A DNA stretch of 64,000 bases from Aquabacterium commune (GTDB lineage: Bacteria; Pseudomonadota; Gammaproteobacteria; Burkholderiales; Burkholderiaceae_C): positions 62,001 to 126,000 of the forward strand of contig NZ_SNXW01000010.1 in the NCBI RefSeq assembly GCF_004362855.1, given 5' to 3'. This document shows positions 34,706 to 42,946 of this stretch, in pieces. The first letter of the stretch is position 1, and each line of letters starts with the position of its first letter. A program made the position numbers and the translations under genes. The notes below the pieces were generated by a model, which worked only from the letters and a program-made list of their open reading frames with translations, was not told where the DNA came from and did no database searches.

Positions 34706-35851
34706 TCAAAGCGCCAGCAGCGCAATGTAGTCCTGGTAGCTGTAGCTGCGTTTCGACTTCTGACCTGTGAGCTCCGCCACGATGCCCAGGTCCTCCAGCA
34801 GTTTCACCGCCGCGGTGGCGGTCGGAAAGGTGGTGTCCAGTGCCTGGCGTGCACGTTCGATGGTGAAGCGCGGCATCGTGGGCAGCATCTCGAACAAGCG
34901 GTAGCTGGCCGGGCCAGCCTTGGGCGAGGCCAGCAAGCGGCGCCGATCGGCCGCGATCAAACTCGCCAAGGCCACCACGCCACGCTCAGCCTCGGCGGCC
35001 GCGCAGGCCACGCCTTCCAAGAAGAAGGCCAGCCAGCCCTCCCAATCGCCCTCGGTGCGGATGGCCGACAGTCGCCGGTAGTACTCGGCCTGGTGCTGCT
35101 TGAGGTAGCCGCTGAGGTACATCAGCGGCTCGGGCTGCAAGCCCCAATGCTCCAGCAAGGCCGCAATCAGCAAGCGCCCGATGCGGCCGTTGCCATCCAG
35201 AAAAGGGTGGATGGTTTCGAACTGGGCATGCACCAAGGCCACCTTCACCAGCGGCGGCAAACCCGAGCCATCGGCATGGATGAAGCGCTCCATGTCGGCG
35301 AGCAAGGGCGCCACCTGCTCCGGTGGCGGCGGCACGAAAGCGGCATTGCCTGGGCGCGTGCCGCCGATCCAGTTCTGCGATCGGCGCAATTCACCGGGCT
35401 GCTTGCCCGCGCCGCGCACGCCATCGAGCAGCAGGCGGTGCGCGTCGCACAGCAGGCGGACGCTGATGGGCAAACCGTTGGGGTCGCGCAGATGGCCCTT
35501 TACCAAGCGGAAGGCACGCAGGTAGTTGGTCACCTCTTCGACATCGTCGGTGTTGCTGATGGCCAGCCCGGCTTCGTCGTCGAACAGGTCCACCAGCGTG
35601 GCCTGGGTGCCCTCGATCTGAGAGGTCAGCAAGGCCTCTTTGCGGATGGCGCTGTAGAGCAACCAGTCCACCGAAGGTGCCAGGCCTGACACCCCCGACA
35701 GGCGGGCCAAGGCCATTTCGGCCGCCTGGTTGCGCGTGGCAAAGGCCTCAGGTGACACGGGCGGATCGCGGGGCGGCAGCGCATGCGGCACGAAAGCCTG
35801 GACGGCTTCGCCCAGGGTCGTGGCGATGGCGTAAGTGCCCGTGCTGCGCAT
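34706..35851 (-). CDS. Fic-family protein with N-terminal inhibitory motif
   Basis: This 381-residue protein has the Fic motif HPFLDGNGRIGRLL (His215), which should transfer AMP from ATP to a target hydroxyl group. An N-terminal inhibitory motif LLTSQIEGTQ (Ser77 to Glu80-Gly81) matches the S-x-x-E-G pattern of self-inhibited (class II) Fic proteins. A C-terminal winged-helix-like region (ERARQALDTTFPTATAAVKLLEDLGIVAEL) follows. No signal peptide is present. It starts behind an AT-rich promoter with a dyad and lies in the accessory island. Fic genes often lie inside type I restriction operons, which fits the hsdM fragment found 5 kb away. The target is unknown. Confidence 0.9.
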   Translation of the reverse strand: MRSTGTYAIATTLGEAVQAFVPHALPPRDPPVSPEAFATRNQAAEMALARLSGVSGLAPSVDWLLYSAIRKEALLTSQIEGTQATLVDLFDDEAGLAISNTDDVEEVTNYLRAFRLVKGHLRDPNGLPISVRLLCDAHRLLLDGVRGAGKQPGELRRSQNWIGGTRPGNAAFVPPPPEQVAPLLADMERFIHADGSGLPPLVKVALVHAQFETIHPFLDGNGRIGRLLIAALLEHWGLQPEPLMYLSGYLKQHQAEYYRRLSAIRTEGDWEGWLAFFLEGVACAAAEAERGVVALASLIAADRRRLLASPKAGPASYRLFEMLPTMPRFTIERARQALDTTFPTATAAVKLLEDLGIVAELTGQKSKRSYSYQDYIALLAL

Positions 35852-35885
35852 GGTGTGAAAGCCTGCTTGAATGGTCTGGCTTTAT

Positions 35886-35903
35886 ATTAAAGCATTCTTT
35901 AAT
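35886..35903. promoter_or_regulatory. AT-rich dyad in the fic promoter region
   Basis: ATTAAAG and CTTTAAT form perfect 7-base arms around CATT, 35 bases before the fic ATG. The adjacent TATTAA/TATAAA-like sequence makes this the most AT-rich spot of the region. It is a candidate operator, possibly bound by the winged-helix part of Fic itself. Confidence 0.5.
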
Positions 35904-35974
35904 TTGACGGGCAAGGATGCAAGCGGGCTTTCACCCCGCCCACACCAGACGGCGCAGAGAGCTCGCCTGGCATC

Positions 35975-38900
35975 TCACTGAGCCATGACCAAACGTCCGC
36001 TTTCACGCCGGATCGTCCCCGACTTCAGCAAGTCATCAAGCCGGTCCTGCATCACGCTAACAATGCGCTGGGTCGCTCGGCCAAACCCCAACAGCGAGAG
36101 CGAGGCCGGAACGGCCTCATCCTCTGAGATGGAGAACGCTGCTCGAACGCACGTCACAAGCGCCAAGTCAAGCTCCTCAGGCGGAACCAACTCGATCTTC
36201 CGCTCGGCAGATTCCAGGCTGGAGCGATCGCGCACCTGAATCGAAGCGTCGCCGGAGGGATAAACGAACTCTCCGCGCAGCGTCGCAACAGCTCGCTTAT
36301 CGCAATCGGCCAGCACCTCATCTACCTTGGCCGTGATTCGTGAACCCGCTCGCGAAACGCCAAAGGCATCCATCAGGCGCCTGGTCAGGTCGCTCACATG
36401 CACCGCGCCCTCTTGCCGCATCACCTCGCCAACCATCCGAGCCAAGACGTCTGTCCTGACCTCCAACAAACTGGCCTGTGAGGCGCTGGTCAGCCTCGCC
36501 TTTTGATAAGGCCGACTGGCGCCCTTCATCTCTTCGTCCGCCGGCTTGCCTCGCATGATCACGTAAGGCTCGTCTTTTACGCTAACTGGCTTCGCTTGTG
36601 ACGGTTGCGATGAGGTGGGCAATGCACGTGCATGTTCGATGGCCGCCGCGATGCGATCAATCTCTTGCCGACGGTTGCGAAACCAGTCCGTGCTCCAGAC
36701 CCGATGAAATCGCCAGCCCAGTCCCTCCAACACGCCCTGACGCAAGCGATCTCGATCCCGAGCGGACCGCGAGCTGTGATAGGACGCGCCGTCACACTCA
36801 ATGGCCAGGATGTAGCGCCCCGGCCGCTCAGGATCTTTCACAGCCATGTCGATGAAGTATCCGGCCGTGCCCACTTGAGGTTCGACCTGGTAGCCGCGCT
36901 CACGCAAGGCATCCAGGACCTCATCCTCGAAGGGAGAATCCGTGGCCTTGCCTGTTTCCTTGGCCACCTCCAGCACCCCGGACTCGGCGTATTTCAGGAA
37001 GTTCTTGAGCGCACGCACACCCTGCTTGGCCCCGGCATCCAGCTCCAGCTCGTCCGCCGTGAAGTTACAAAAGACGCGCATCTGCATCTTGGCGCGCGTG
37101 ATCAGCACGTTCAAACGGCGATGCCCGCCATCGCGATTCAGTGGCCCGAACTCCTTCGCCACCCTGCCGGACTCATTGCGCCCGTAGCCCACGCTGATGA
37201 AAATGGCATCGCGCTCATCGCCCTGAATGTTCTCCAGGTTTTTGACGAAAAACGGCTCGTTTGGATGCGCGCTAAAAAAGCTCTCCAACTGCGGCTGACG
37301 CCGCCGGAGCATTTCAACCTCTACCTCGATCAGGTCACGCTGAGCCACGCTGAAGGCAGCGACGCCAAGAGAGAGATGCGGCCGCTCGGCAGCATGCTTC
37401 ATGACATCGGCGGCAACCGCTTTGGCTTCCTCACGATTGGTGCGTGTTCGCCCTCGGTCGTAGATGGCTTGAGGATGGTGATGGAAATGCACGCCCGTGG
37501 CGCTCTCATGCGTACCTGCAGCCGGGAAGATCACCAGCTTGTTGTCGTAAAACTCTGCGTTCGAGACGGCGATCAATGATTCGTGTTGACTGCGATAGTG
37601 CCAACGCAGGTAGCACTCATGGCAGCCTGCCGCCTTGAACAGGCTGAGGATGCTTTCGATGTCGCTGGTCTCGTTGTCTTCGTCGTCAAAATCGATCTCT
37701 CGTGCAAAGAAATCGGTCGGTGGCATCTGACGCGTGTCGCCCACCACGATCACCTGCTTGCCACGCATGATGGCCCCCAGCGCATCCACGGCCTTGACCT
37801 GCGACGCTTCGTCAAAGATGACGACGTCAAACTCCAGCTTGCCTGGAGGCAGAAAGTTGGCAATCGACATCGGGCTCATCATGAACACCGGCTTGATCTG
37901 CTGCAGGGCTCGACCAGAACGCTCAATCAACTGTCGAATGGGCAGGTGACGCCGCTTTTTGTTCATCTCGGTGCGGATCACCGCCATTTCACCGGGTGCG
38001 TTGAGCGCCGGCTTACGCTGCCACACATGAGAGGCGAGCCTCGCTTGTGCATGCTTCATGGAACTCAAATCCAACGCCTTGAAGCGAGCAATCTGGTGCT
38101 CATGCTGGATGCGATCAAACTGCTGCAATGTCGGGTTCTTTGCATAGACCTGCTGCACCAATCCCGAGTACCAAGTCTGGTCATAGCTCGCCAGAATCGA
38201 TGTCGTGTCGTCTGAACGAGCCGCCACGTCTGCAATTGAGCCTAAGCCTTCTCGTTTGAGCTTGTCCGCAAGGACATTGAATCGAACCATGGGGTAAAGC
38301 TGACCGATGTGTTCAAGCCAATGGTCCAAGTCATCGGCCAACTCGTCCAGAGACGACGACTTCACATCAAAGGCCTGCTGTGCATCGCCCATGCCTGTCG
38401 TCGCTGCGGCGGCTTCAAGGCTGGACTTCAACTGAGAAATGGACGACTCGATCTGACCCGCCTGGTCTCCCAACCCGCTGGCATCACCATTGCCGGAGAG
38501 GAATGCCAAGATGCCGTCAGGAATGTCACCACGCCCCATGTCGTCATGGAGTTGCATCACCCACTCGGTGATTCGCTCCAGCACATCCCAATCCGATTTT
38601 TGCCGCTGCCACTGCGCGCCAAACAGTGCCTCACCAAGGCCTTCATGCTGCTCAAAGACCTTGCGTGTCGCCTGGTAGTCCATCACGGCATCAACCAACC
38701 GAAGCATGTCTACATGGTCCTTGGGCAAAGTAACCTTAGACAAGGCTTGCAGCTGACCTCTGGCCTGCTTGTACGCAGACGACAAGAACTTCCACCACTT
38801 CGGCCCGTAGGTCATGAGCGCTTGCCGGATGGCCAGCATGTCATGGTCCCAGGCCCGCTCCATCAACGAGGCGTCGTGCTGCTCGCGACGCGCAGCCATG

Positions 38901-40708
38901 CGTCGACCTGCACTTATCAATTCGTTGAGCGCATCACGCCGAAGCTGCCAGTCTTGCGTCGACAATTGAATGCCTTGCAGCCTGGGTGCACCAGAAGCAC
39001 GCCTGGCGGCACGGCAAATCACATCGATGTCATGCAAAGACGCCGGCCTGGGCAGCATCAGCCGCTCGGACAAAGACGTTGCTGCGGCCTTCAACCCGCC
39101 AAGCGAGTCTTCAGCCGACTCCAGGGCCTGCCTAGCCTCGGCCTCTTCAATGGGCGTGAAGAACTCTCGCGAGCTTCCCCAGAAGGCATTGCGGTCGGGG
39201 CGACCATTGGAGGCCACGTGCATCTGGAGTTCGGACACCACCTCTCGTCTCAAGAGATAGTCTCGTTCAGACCACTTCGCCATGGGCGCAAACGACCCGA
39301 CTGAAGCGGACGGGTGCTGCCGCTTGATCTGCAGATGTCGGCCCAGCACCGTGCCGAACGGGATCTGACTGGCGCCGACTGGGGCGCTGACCACCTCGCA
39401 ATAGGCGTTGAGCTGGGTTTGAAGTCGACTTAACTCTTCGATGTCGCGGTCACCCGTGTCATTCAGAGGCTGCCCCTGACCCATCGTGCGGGCCAGCTCT
39501 GACAACACAGAGGTTTTGGTCGCGCGCTGGCTGTGCAACTCCAGCACGGCATCGCCCAGATGAGACTCATCCAGGCGCCGCTTGACCACCTCCAGCGCAG
39601 CCATCTTCTCGGACACGAACAACACGGTCTTGTCCTGACCGATCAGGTCGGCAATCAAGTTGGTGATCGTCTGAGACTTGCCCGTGCCAGGCGGCCCCTG
39701 GATGATGAGGTGCGAACCCGCCCTGACTTCCAGAATCGCCTGCGTTTGGCTGCTGTCTGCATCGCGCACAAAGTGCACATCACCCGGCGAGATGATGTCG
39801 TCGATCCGCTGGCTGTCAGAAAAGCGCGGGGGGCGATCACCAAACCCGCCGCCCAGCAGGCGAGCCACGACCGGATGATCCGCAGGGCCTTTGCCCTCTG
39901 GCCAGGTTTGCGGATCTAGATCCCTGAACATCAGGAACTTGCCAAACGAGAAGAACCCCAGGACGAGATCATCTGTGGCCACGCGCCAGCGAGGCTGGTT
40001 GGCGACGGCCTTCTCGACCTGACGGCCATAGTCCATCAGCGCCTGACTGTCGACATCGCCCTCTAGGTCAAACGAGGGGAGCGTGATGGCGAAGTCCGCT
40101 TTCAACTTGGCCTGCAAAGACAGGTTCAAGAAAATGTCTTCGCCGGTGTAGGCGAGCTTGAACGCCTCTTGCGCGCCATCCCGGCTCAGGCTGACTGGCA
40201 CCAGCAACAATGGCGCCCTACGTGCCTCTGCGGATTGCGGGCTCTCATACCAGTGCAGAAAGCCAAAGGCCAGGAAAAGGATATTGACCCCCTGCTCGTC
40301 CACATAGCCTTGCGCTTCGGCCCGCATCTTGAGCAACTGTAGAAACAGGCGCTCTGGATCCAGTTGGGTCTTCAGTTTCAGGCCCGAGACACGCTCGTCA
40401 GTGCGGCCGCGGCCGGGCGCTTCAGCCTTGCGCTCAGACAGCACTTCCAACAAGGCGTCATCGGCCAATTCGCTTGACAGATGATCTGCATCGGTTACGG
40501 ACTCCGCTTTGGCCTTCGACTCCCTGGTTGCCTCGAACGACAGCGAGCGCCCCTCCGCATACAGGGCATCAAACAGTGAGGGCAAAGATTCGGCCTGCAG
40601 AGCGAGCGTCTTGCTGGTCTTTCTGAAGCTGATCAGGTTGTTACGCAATCCGATGTCGAGCAGCTCTTTTCGGCTTGCTTGAACCTTGGCCTTGATGTCC
40701 TCCCTCAT
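35975..40708 (-). CDS. Large SF1 helicase-nuclease (DUF4011/DUF3320 type), candidate defence protein
   Basis: This is a 1577-residue cytosolic protein. The N-terminal DUF4011-like part (SRKELLDIGLRNNLISFR, then FLAFGFLHWYES and APLLLVPVSLSR) leads to Walker A at about residue 336 (IIQGPPGTGKSQTITNLIA). After a ~600-residue insert come Walker B near 964 (DVVIFDEASQVKAVDALG), VVGDTRQMPPTDFF, LRWHYRSQHESLI and the C-terminal helicase motif RLNVLITRAK. A PDDEXK/Vsr-like nuclease domain lies near 1260-1340 (SPFEDEVLDAL, YFIDMAV, AIECDGASYHSSRSARDRDR). A DUF3320-like C terminus ends the protein. It is visibly richer in A+T than the efflux genes. The small coiled-coil gene lies 5 bases upstream. It probably acts on foreign nucleic acid, but the defence role is inferred. 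Confidence 0.85.
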   Translation of the reverse strand: MREDIKAKVQASRKELLDIGLRNNLISFRKTSKTLALQAESLPSLFDALYAEGRSLSFEATRESKAKAESVTDADHLSSELADDALLEVLSERKAEAPGRGRTDERVSGLKLKTQLDPERLFLQLLKMRAEAQGYVDEQGVNILFLAFGFLHWYESPQSAEARRAPLLLVPVSLSRDGAQEAFKLAYTGEDIFLNLSLQAKLKADFAITLPSFDLEGDVDSQALMDYGRQVEKAVANQPRWRVATDDLVLGFFSFGKFLMFRDLDPQTWPEGKGPADHPVVARLLGGGFGDRPPRFSDSQRIDDIISPGDVHFVRDADSSQTQAILEVRAGSHLIIQGPPGTGKSQTITNLIADLIGQDKTVLFVSEKMAALEVVKRRLDESHLGDAVLELHSQRATKTSVLSELARTMGQGQPLNDTGDRDIEELSRLQTQLNAYCEVVSAPVGASQIPFGTVLGRHLQIKRQHPSASVGSFAPMAKWSERDYLLRREVVSELQMHVASNGRPDRNAFWGSSREFFTPIEEAEARQALESAEDSLGGLKAAATSLSERLMLPRPASLHDIDVICRAARRASGAPRLQGIQLSTQDWQLRRDALNELISAGRRMAARREQHDASLMERAWDHDMLAIRQALMTYGPKWWKFLSSAYKQARGQLQALSKVTLPKDHVDMLRLVDAVMDYQATRKVFEQHEGLGEALFGAQWQRQKSDWDVLERITEWVMQLHDDMGRGDIPDGILAFLSGNGDASGLGDQAGQIESSISQLKSSLEAAAATTGMGDAQQAFDVKSSSLDELADDLDHWLEHIGQLYPMVRFNVLADKLKREGLGSIADVAARSDDTTSILASYDQTWYSGLVQQVYAKNPTLQQFDRIQHEHQIARFKALDLSSMKHAQARLASHVWQRKPALNAPGEMAVIRTEMNKKRRHLPIRQLIERSGRALQQIKPVFMMSPMSIANFLPPGKLEFDVVIFDEASQVKAVDALGAIMRGKQVIVVGDTRQMPPTDFFAREIDFDDEDNETSDIESILSLFKAAGCHECYLRWHYRSQHESLIAVSNAEFYDNKLVIFPAAGTHESATGVHFHHHPQAIYDRGRTRTNREEAKAVAADVMKHAAERPHLSLGVAAFSVAQRDLIEVEVEMLRRRQPQLESFFSAHPNEPFFVKNLENIQGDERDAIFISVGYGRNESGRVAKEFGPLNRDGGHRRLNVLITRAKMQMRVFCNFTADELELDAGAKQGVRALKNFLKYAESGVLEVAKETGKATDSPFEDEVLDALRERGYQVEPQVGTAGYFIDMAVKDPERPGRYILAIECDGASYHSSRSARDRDRLRQGVLEGLGWRFHRVWSTDWFRNRRQEIDRIAAAIEHARALPTSSQPSQAKPVSVKDEPYVIMRGKPADEEMKGASRPYQKARLTSASQASLLEVRTDVLARMVGEVMRQEGAVHVSDLTRRLMDAFGVSRAGSRITAKVDEVLADCDKRAVATLRGEFVYPSGDASIQVRDRSSLESAERKIELVPPEELDLALVTCVRAAFSISEDEAVPASLSLLGFGRATQRIVSVMQDRLDDLLKSGTIRRESGRLVMAQ

Positions 40709-40713
40709 GATGC

Positions 40714-40971
40714 TCACGCTCCGGTAGAAATGACCGACAAGTTGACCTCGTTCACTGACCTGTCGATGTGCTCCAGGGCCGATAGCAGTTGTTTGGCCAG
40801 GGTGGGCTTGTCTTCCCACCAGTTCAGTTCTTCCTCGACACGCGAGAGCCGGACGTTGGCTTCACCAAGCTGGGCATCCAGCACCGTTTCGATTGACTCG
40901 AGCCTGCGGATGATGTCGTCTTGTTTGTCGATGAGGCGCTCGAGCAAATCTTCAATGCGATCAGTGTCCAT
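40714..40971 (-). CDS. Small coiled-coil protein preceding the helicase-nuclease
   Basis: This is an 85-residue acidic protein with no recognised family. Residues 1-60 form a strong heptad pattern (IEDLLERLIDKQDDIIRRLES, then LDAQLGEANVRLSRVEEEL), so it should be a coiled-coil oligomer. The C terminus is LLSALEHIDRSVNEVNLSVI. ATG 40971 is the only good start, and its first codons overlap the last codons of an hsdM fragment in another frame. It ends 5 bases before the helicase ATG, so the two are almost certainly co-translated. It could be a partner, regulator or oligomerisation factor for the helicase-nuclease. Confidence 0.72.
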   Translation of the reverse strand: MDTDRIEDLLERLIDKQDDIIRRLESIETVLDAQLGEANVRLSRVEEELNWWEDKPTLAKQLLSALEHIDRSVNEVNLSVISTGA

Positions 40972-41068
40972 GGGGAATTTCTTCAGAGAGCTTGTACTCA
41001 GCGGCGTCCATCTTGGCGCGCAGCTTGTCGGCGGTGGCCCAGAGGGTTTTCTTGATGTCGTCGAGCAT
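40961..41068 (-). pseudogene. 5' remnant of a type I restriction methyltransferase (hsdM)
   Basis: From ATG 41068 the frame reads MLDDIKKT then LWATADKLRAKMDAAEYK, and ends nine residues later at 40961. The block ADKLR.(N/K)MDAAEYK is the hallmark N terminus of one HsdM family, where it normally continues (H/D)xVLGLIFLKYISD. Here it breaks off after EYK (codon 26) and runs into the start of the small coiled-coil gene. I read this as the stub of an hsdM whose remainder was replaced by the coiled-coil/helicase module. Confidence 0.72.
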
Positions 41069-41214
41069 GGGTCCCGGGGGCTGGAAGGAGAAGCGTTGGG
41101 CGCCGGTGGCTCAGGGGGCTGCCCGGCGATGCGAGATGGTAACCAGTCGGTGCGCCCACGGCGGGCGGGCTGCCGAGGCACGCACCTGAGGCGGGGGGCG
41201 GCCATCGGGGTGAG

Positions 41215-41520
41215 TCGAGCTTTTTGCTCGGCCCACGCACCTCGGAGGTGCGCGCACGGAGAAAATAGCTCGGCGCACAGAGCTCTGAGCTCGACTCACG
41301 CACCTAAAAGGTGCATGCGTGGAGCAAACAGCTCGGACGTCGGAGCAAAAAGCTCGGTGTGCGCAGCTCAGAGGTGCATGCGCCGAGCTCGGATCTCGGG
41401 CGGCCGAGCTTTGATCTGCGACGCCGCACCTCCGAGGTGCGCGGTCGCGGCTCGGAGCTCGGCAGGTGGGGCTGTTGGCTCGGCGGGCGAAGCTCGGAGC
41501 TCGGCGCGCGAGCCCCTCAG
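41215..41520. repeat. Degenerate 21-bp tandem repeat, about 14 copies, with internal dyads
   Basis: The segment divides into consecutive 21-base units, for example TCGAGCTTTTTGCTCGGCCCA at 41215 (21 bases, ending ...CCA) and similar units at each step of 21. The rough consensus is CGGAGCNNNNAGCTCGG plus 4 variable bases. Most units contain a dyad: GAGC-N5-GCTC (41217, 41322, 41343), CAGAGCTCTG (41278) or CCGAGCTCGG (41383). Every third unit (41236, 41299, 41362, 41425) instead starts CGCACCTC-N-GAGGTGCG or a variant, giving a 63-base super-period. The array abuts the stop codon of the efflux adaptor gene. In several frames on both strands it encodes heptapeptide repeats such as SSELGxR, but I see no ribosome site or conserved frame. 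Confidence 0.85.
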
Positions 41521-41521
41521 C

Positions 41522-42886
41522 TCACTGCTCCGCCGGCCGCACCGCCACACCGGCCTTCAACACCCCATCGGTCTGGACGACGACCTTGTCGCCCGAGGCC
41601 AGGGCACCGGCTTTCAGGGGCGTGACCTCGCGGACATCGCCCAGCGTGCGGCCCGCCTTGACGGGCACGGCCTCGGCGCGCAGCGTGGGTGTGCCACCCA
41701 CCGCAGGCGCCACGGCCGAGGCCGACCCACCCGCGGCCGTCTCGGCGCGCACGCGCCACACCACGGTCTGGCCCTCATGCTGCAGCAGCGCCTTGGGGTT
41801 CACCGCCAGCACCGGCTGCTGGTCGGCCACGGTGATGGGCTGGGACAGGAAGCTGACCTTGGCGCTCATCTCCGGCAGGATGCGCGGGTCGATCTGCTGG
41901 AAGCGGACCTTGGTGGTGACGGTGGCCTTGGCGCGGTCCACCGTGGGCACGAGGCCGCCGACCTGGCCCATGAAGCGCACGCCCGGCAGCGCGTCCAGCG
42001 TGATCTCGACCGGCTGGCCGATGCGGGCCTTGGCCAGGCTGCCCTCCGACACGTCGGCCTCGACCTCCAGCGTGCGCATGTCGGCCATGGTGACGACCGC
42101 GCCCGTGGTGCCCGCGGCGCTGGAGAGCGGCGTGATGATGTCGCCCACGTTGGCGTTCTTGACCAGCACGACGCCGTCGAAGGGCGCGCGGATCTCGGTG
42201 AAGTTCTCGGCCACGCGCTGCACCTGGACCTGGGCGCGCGCCACCTCCAGCCCGGCCTGGGCCGAGGCCTTCGCGGCGCGGGCGGCGCTCACGCGGGTCT
42301 GGGTGGCGTCCACGGCCTGCGGCGAGATGAAGCCTTGCGCCTGCAAGCCCTTGCTGCGGGCCAGTTCGGCCTCGGCGTTGGCGAGCTCGACCTCGGCCTG
42401 GCGCACCCCGGCTTCGGCCTGGCGCACGCTGGCCTGGGCCGAGACGATGGCGGCGCGCACGTCGCTGGCGTCGAGCCGCGCGATCAGGTCGCCCTGCTTG
42501 ACGGCCGAGCCCTCGCGCACGTTCAACTCCACCAGGCGCCCCGTGGCCTTGGACGCCACCGAGGCACGGCGCTGCGCCACCACATAGCCCGAGGCGGTGA
42601 GCTGCACGAACTGCTGCGAGGGCGTGCTGGTGACCACGGCCGCGGTCTGCACCGGGACGGCCTGCGGGATCAGCCACTTGGCGGCCACGCCGGCCAGGGC
42701 CACAGCACCCACGGTGATCCAGCCCCAGGGCAGGCGACGCCGCCCTGCTTGGCCACCGGTCTTGCCACCGGTCTTTTGGCCCGGCCCGCCGCGGTCGATG
42801 CGCAGGCGGCTCAGGCTGGAGGGGGGGGCTGAGGAGGCGGCAGGGGTGGCAGCTGAAGGGGCGCCGGTCGTGGCGGTGTCGGTCAT
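41522..42886 (-). CDS. HlyD/RND-type periplasmic efflux adaptor
   Basis: This is a 454-residue membrane-fusion protein. After a Gly/Ser-rich cytosolic N terminus comes one membrane helix (WGWITVGAVALAGVAAKWLI). Then follow a barrel-sandwich/biotinyl-like domain (GYVVAQRRASVASKATGRL, VKQGDLIARLD), a long coiled-coil hairpin (ASVRQAEAGVRQAEVELANA), the second lipoyl half (IRAPFDGVVLVKNANVGDII) and a beta-barrel. It should link an inner-membrane exporter to an outer-membrane channel. On the same strand, past the island, lie two MacB/FtsX-type permeases. Adaptor-ATPase-permease-permease is the common order, so the ATPase gene appears to have been lost where the island now sits. Confidence 0.9.
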   Translation of the reverse strand: MTDTATTGAPSAATPAASSAPPSSLSRLRIDRGGPGQKTGGKTGGQAGRRRLPWGWITVGAVALAGVAAKWLIPQAVPVQTAAVVTSTPSQQFVQLTASGYVVAQRRASVASKATGRLVELNVREGSAVKQGDLIARLDASDVRAAIVSAQASVRQAEAGVRQAEVELANAEAELARSKGLQAQGFISPQAVDATQTRVSAARAAKASAQAGLEVARAQVQVQRVAENFTEIRAPFDGVVLVKNANVGDIITPLSSAAGTTGAVVTMADMRTLEVEADVSEGSLAKARIGQPVEITLDALPGVRFMGQVGGLVPTVDRAKATVTTKVRFQQIDPRILPEMSAKVSFLSQPITVADQQPVLAVNPKALLQHEGQTVVWRVRAETAAGGSASAVAPAVGGTPTLRAEAVPVKAGRTLGDVREVTPLKAGALASGDKVVVQTDGVLKAGVAVRPAEQ

Positions 42887-42946
42887 GGCATCACCAGGGA
42901 GGAGGGATGCCGCATTGTGCTTGACGGGAGCGTCAAGCCAGCCAGG

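Noticed and set aside
36632-37579. Plus-strand ORFs inside the helicase gene
   Set aside because: They are antisense to conserved helicase and nuclease motifs, and none shows a domain.
41215-41520. CRISPR array
   Set aside because: Units are contiguous and degenerate with a 21-base step. There are no unique spacers of constant length and no cas genes.
41311-41625. Protein-coding gene with heptapeptide repeats (plus strand)
   Set aside because: Heptad repeats appear in several frames on both strands because the unit is 21 bases. The frame runs into the adaptor gene antisense, and no ribosome site is seen.
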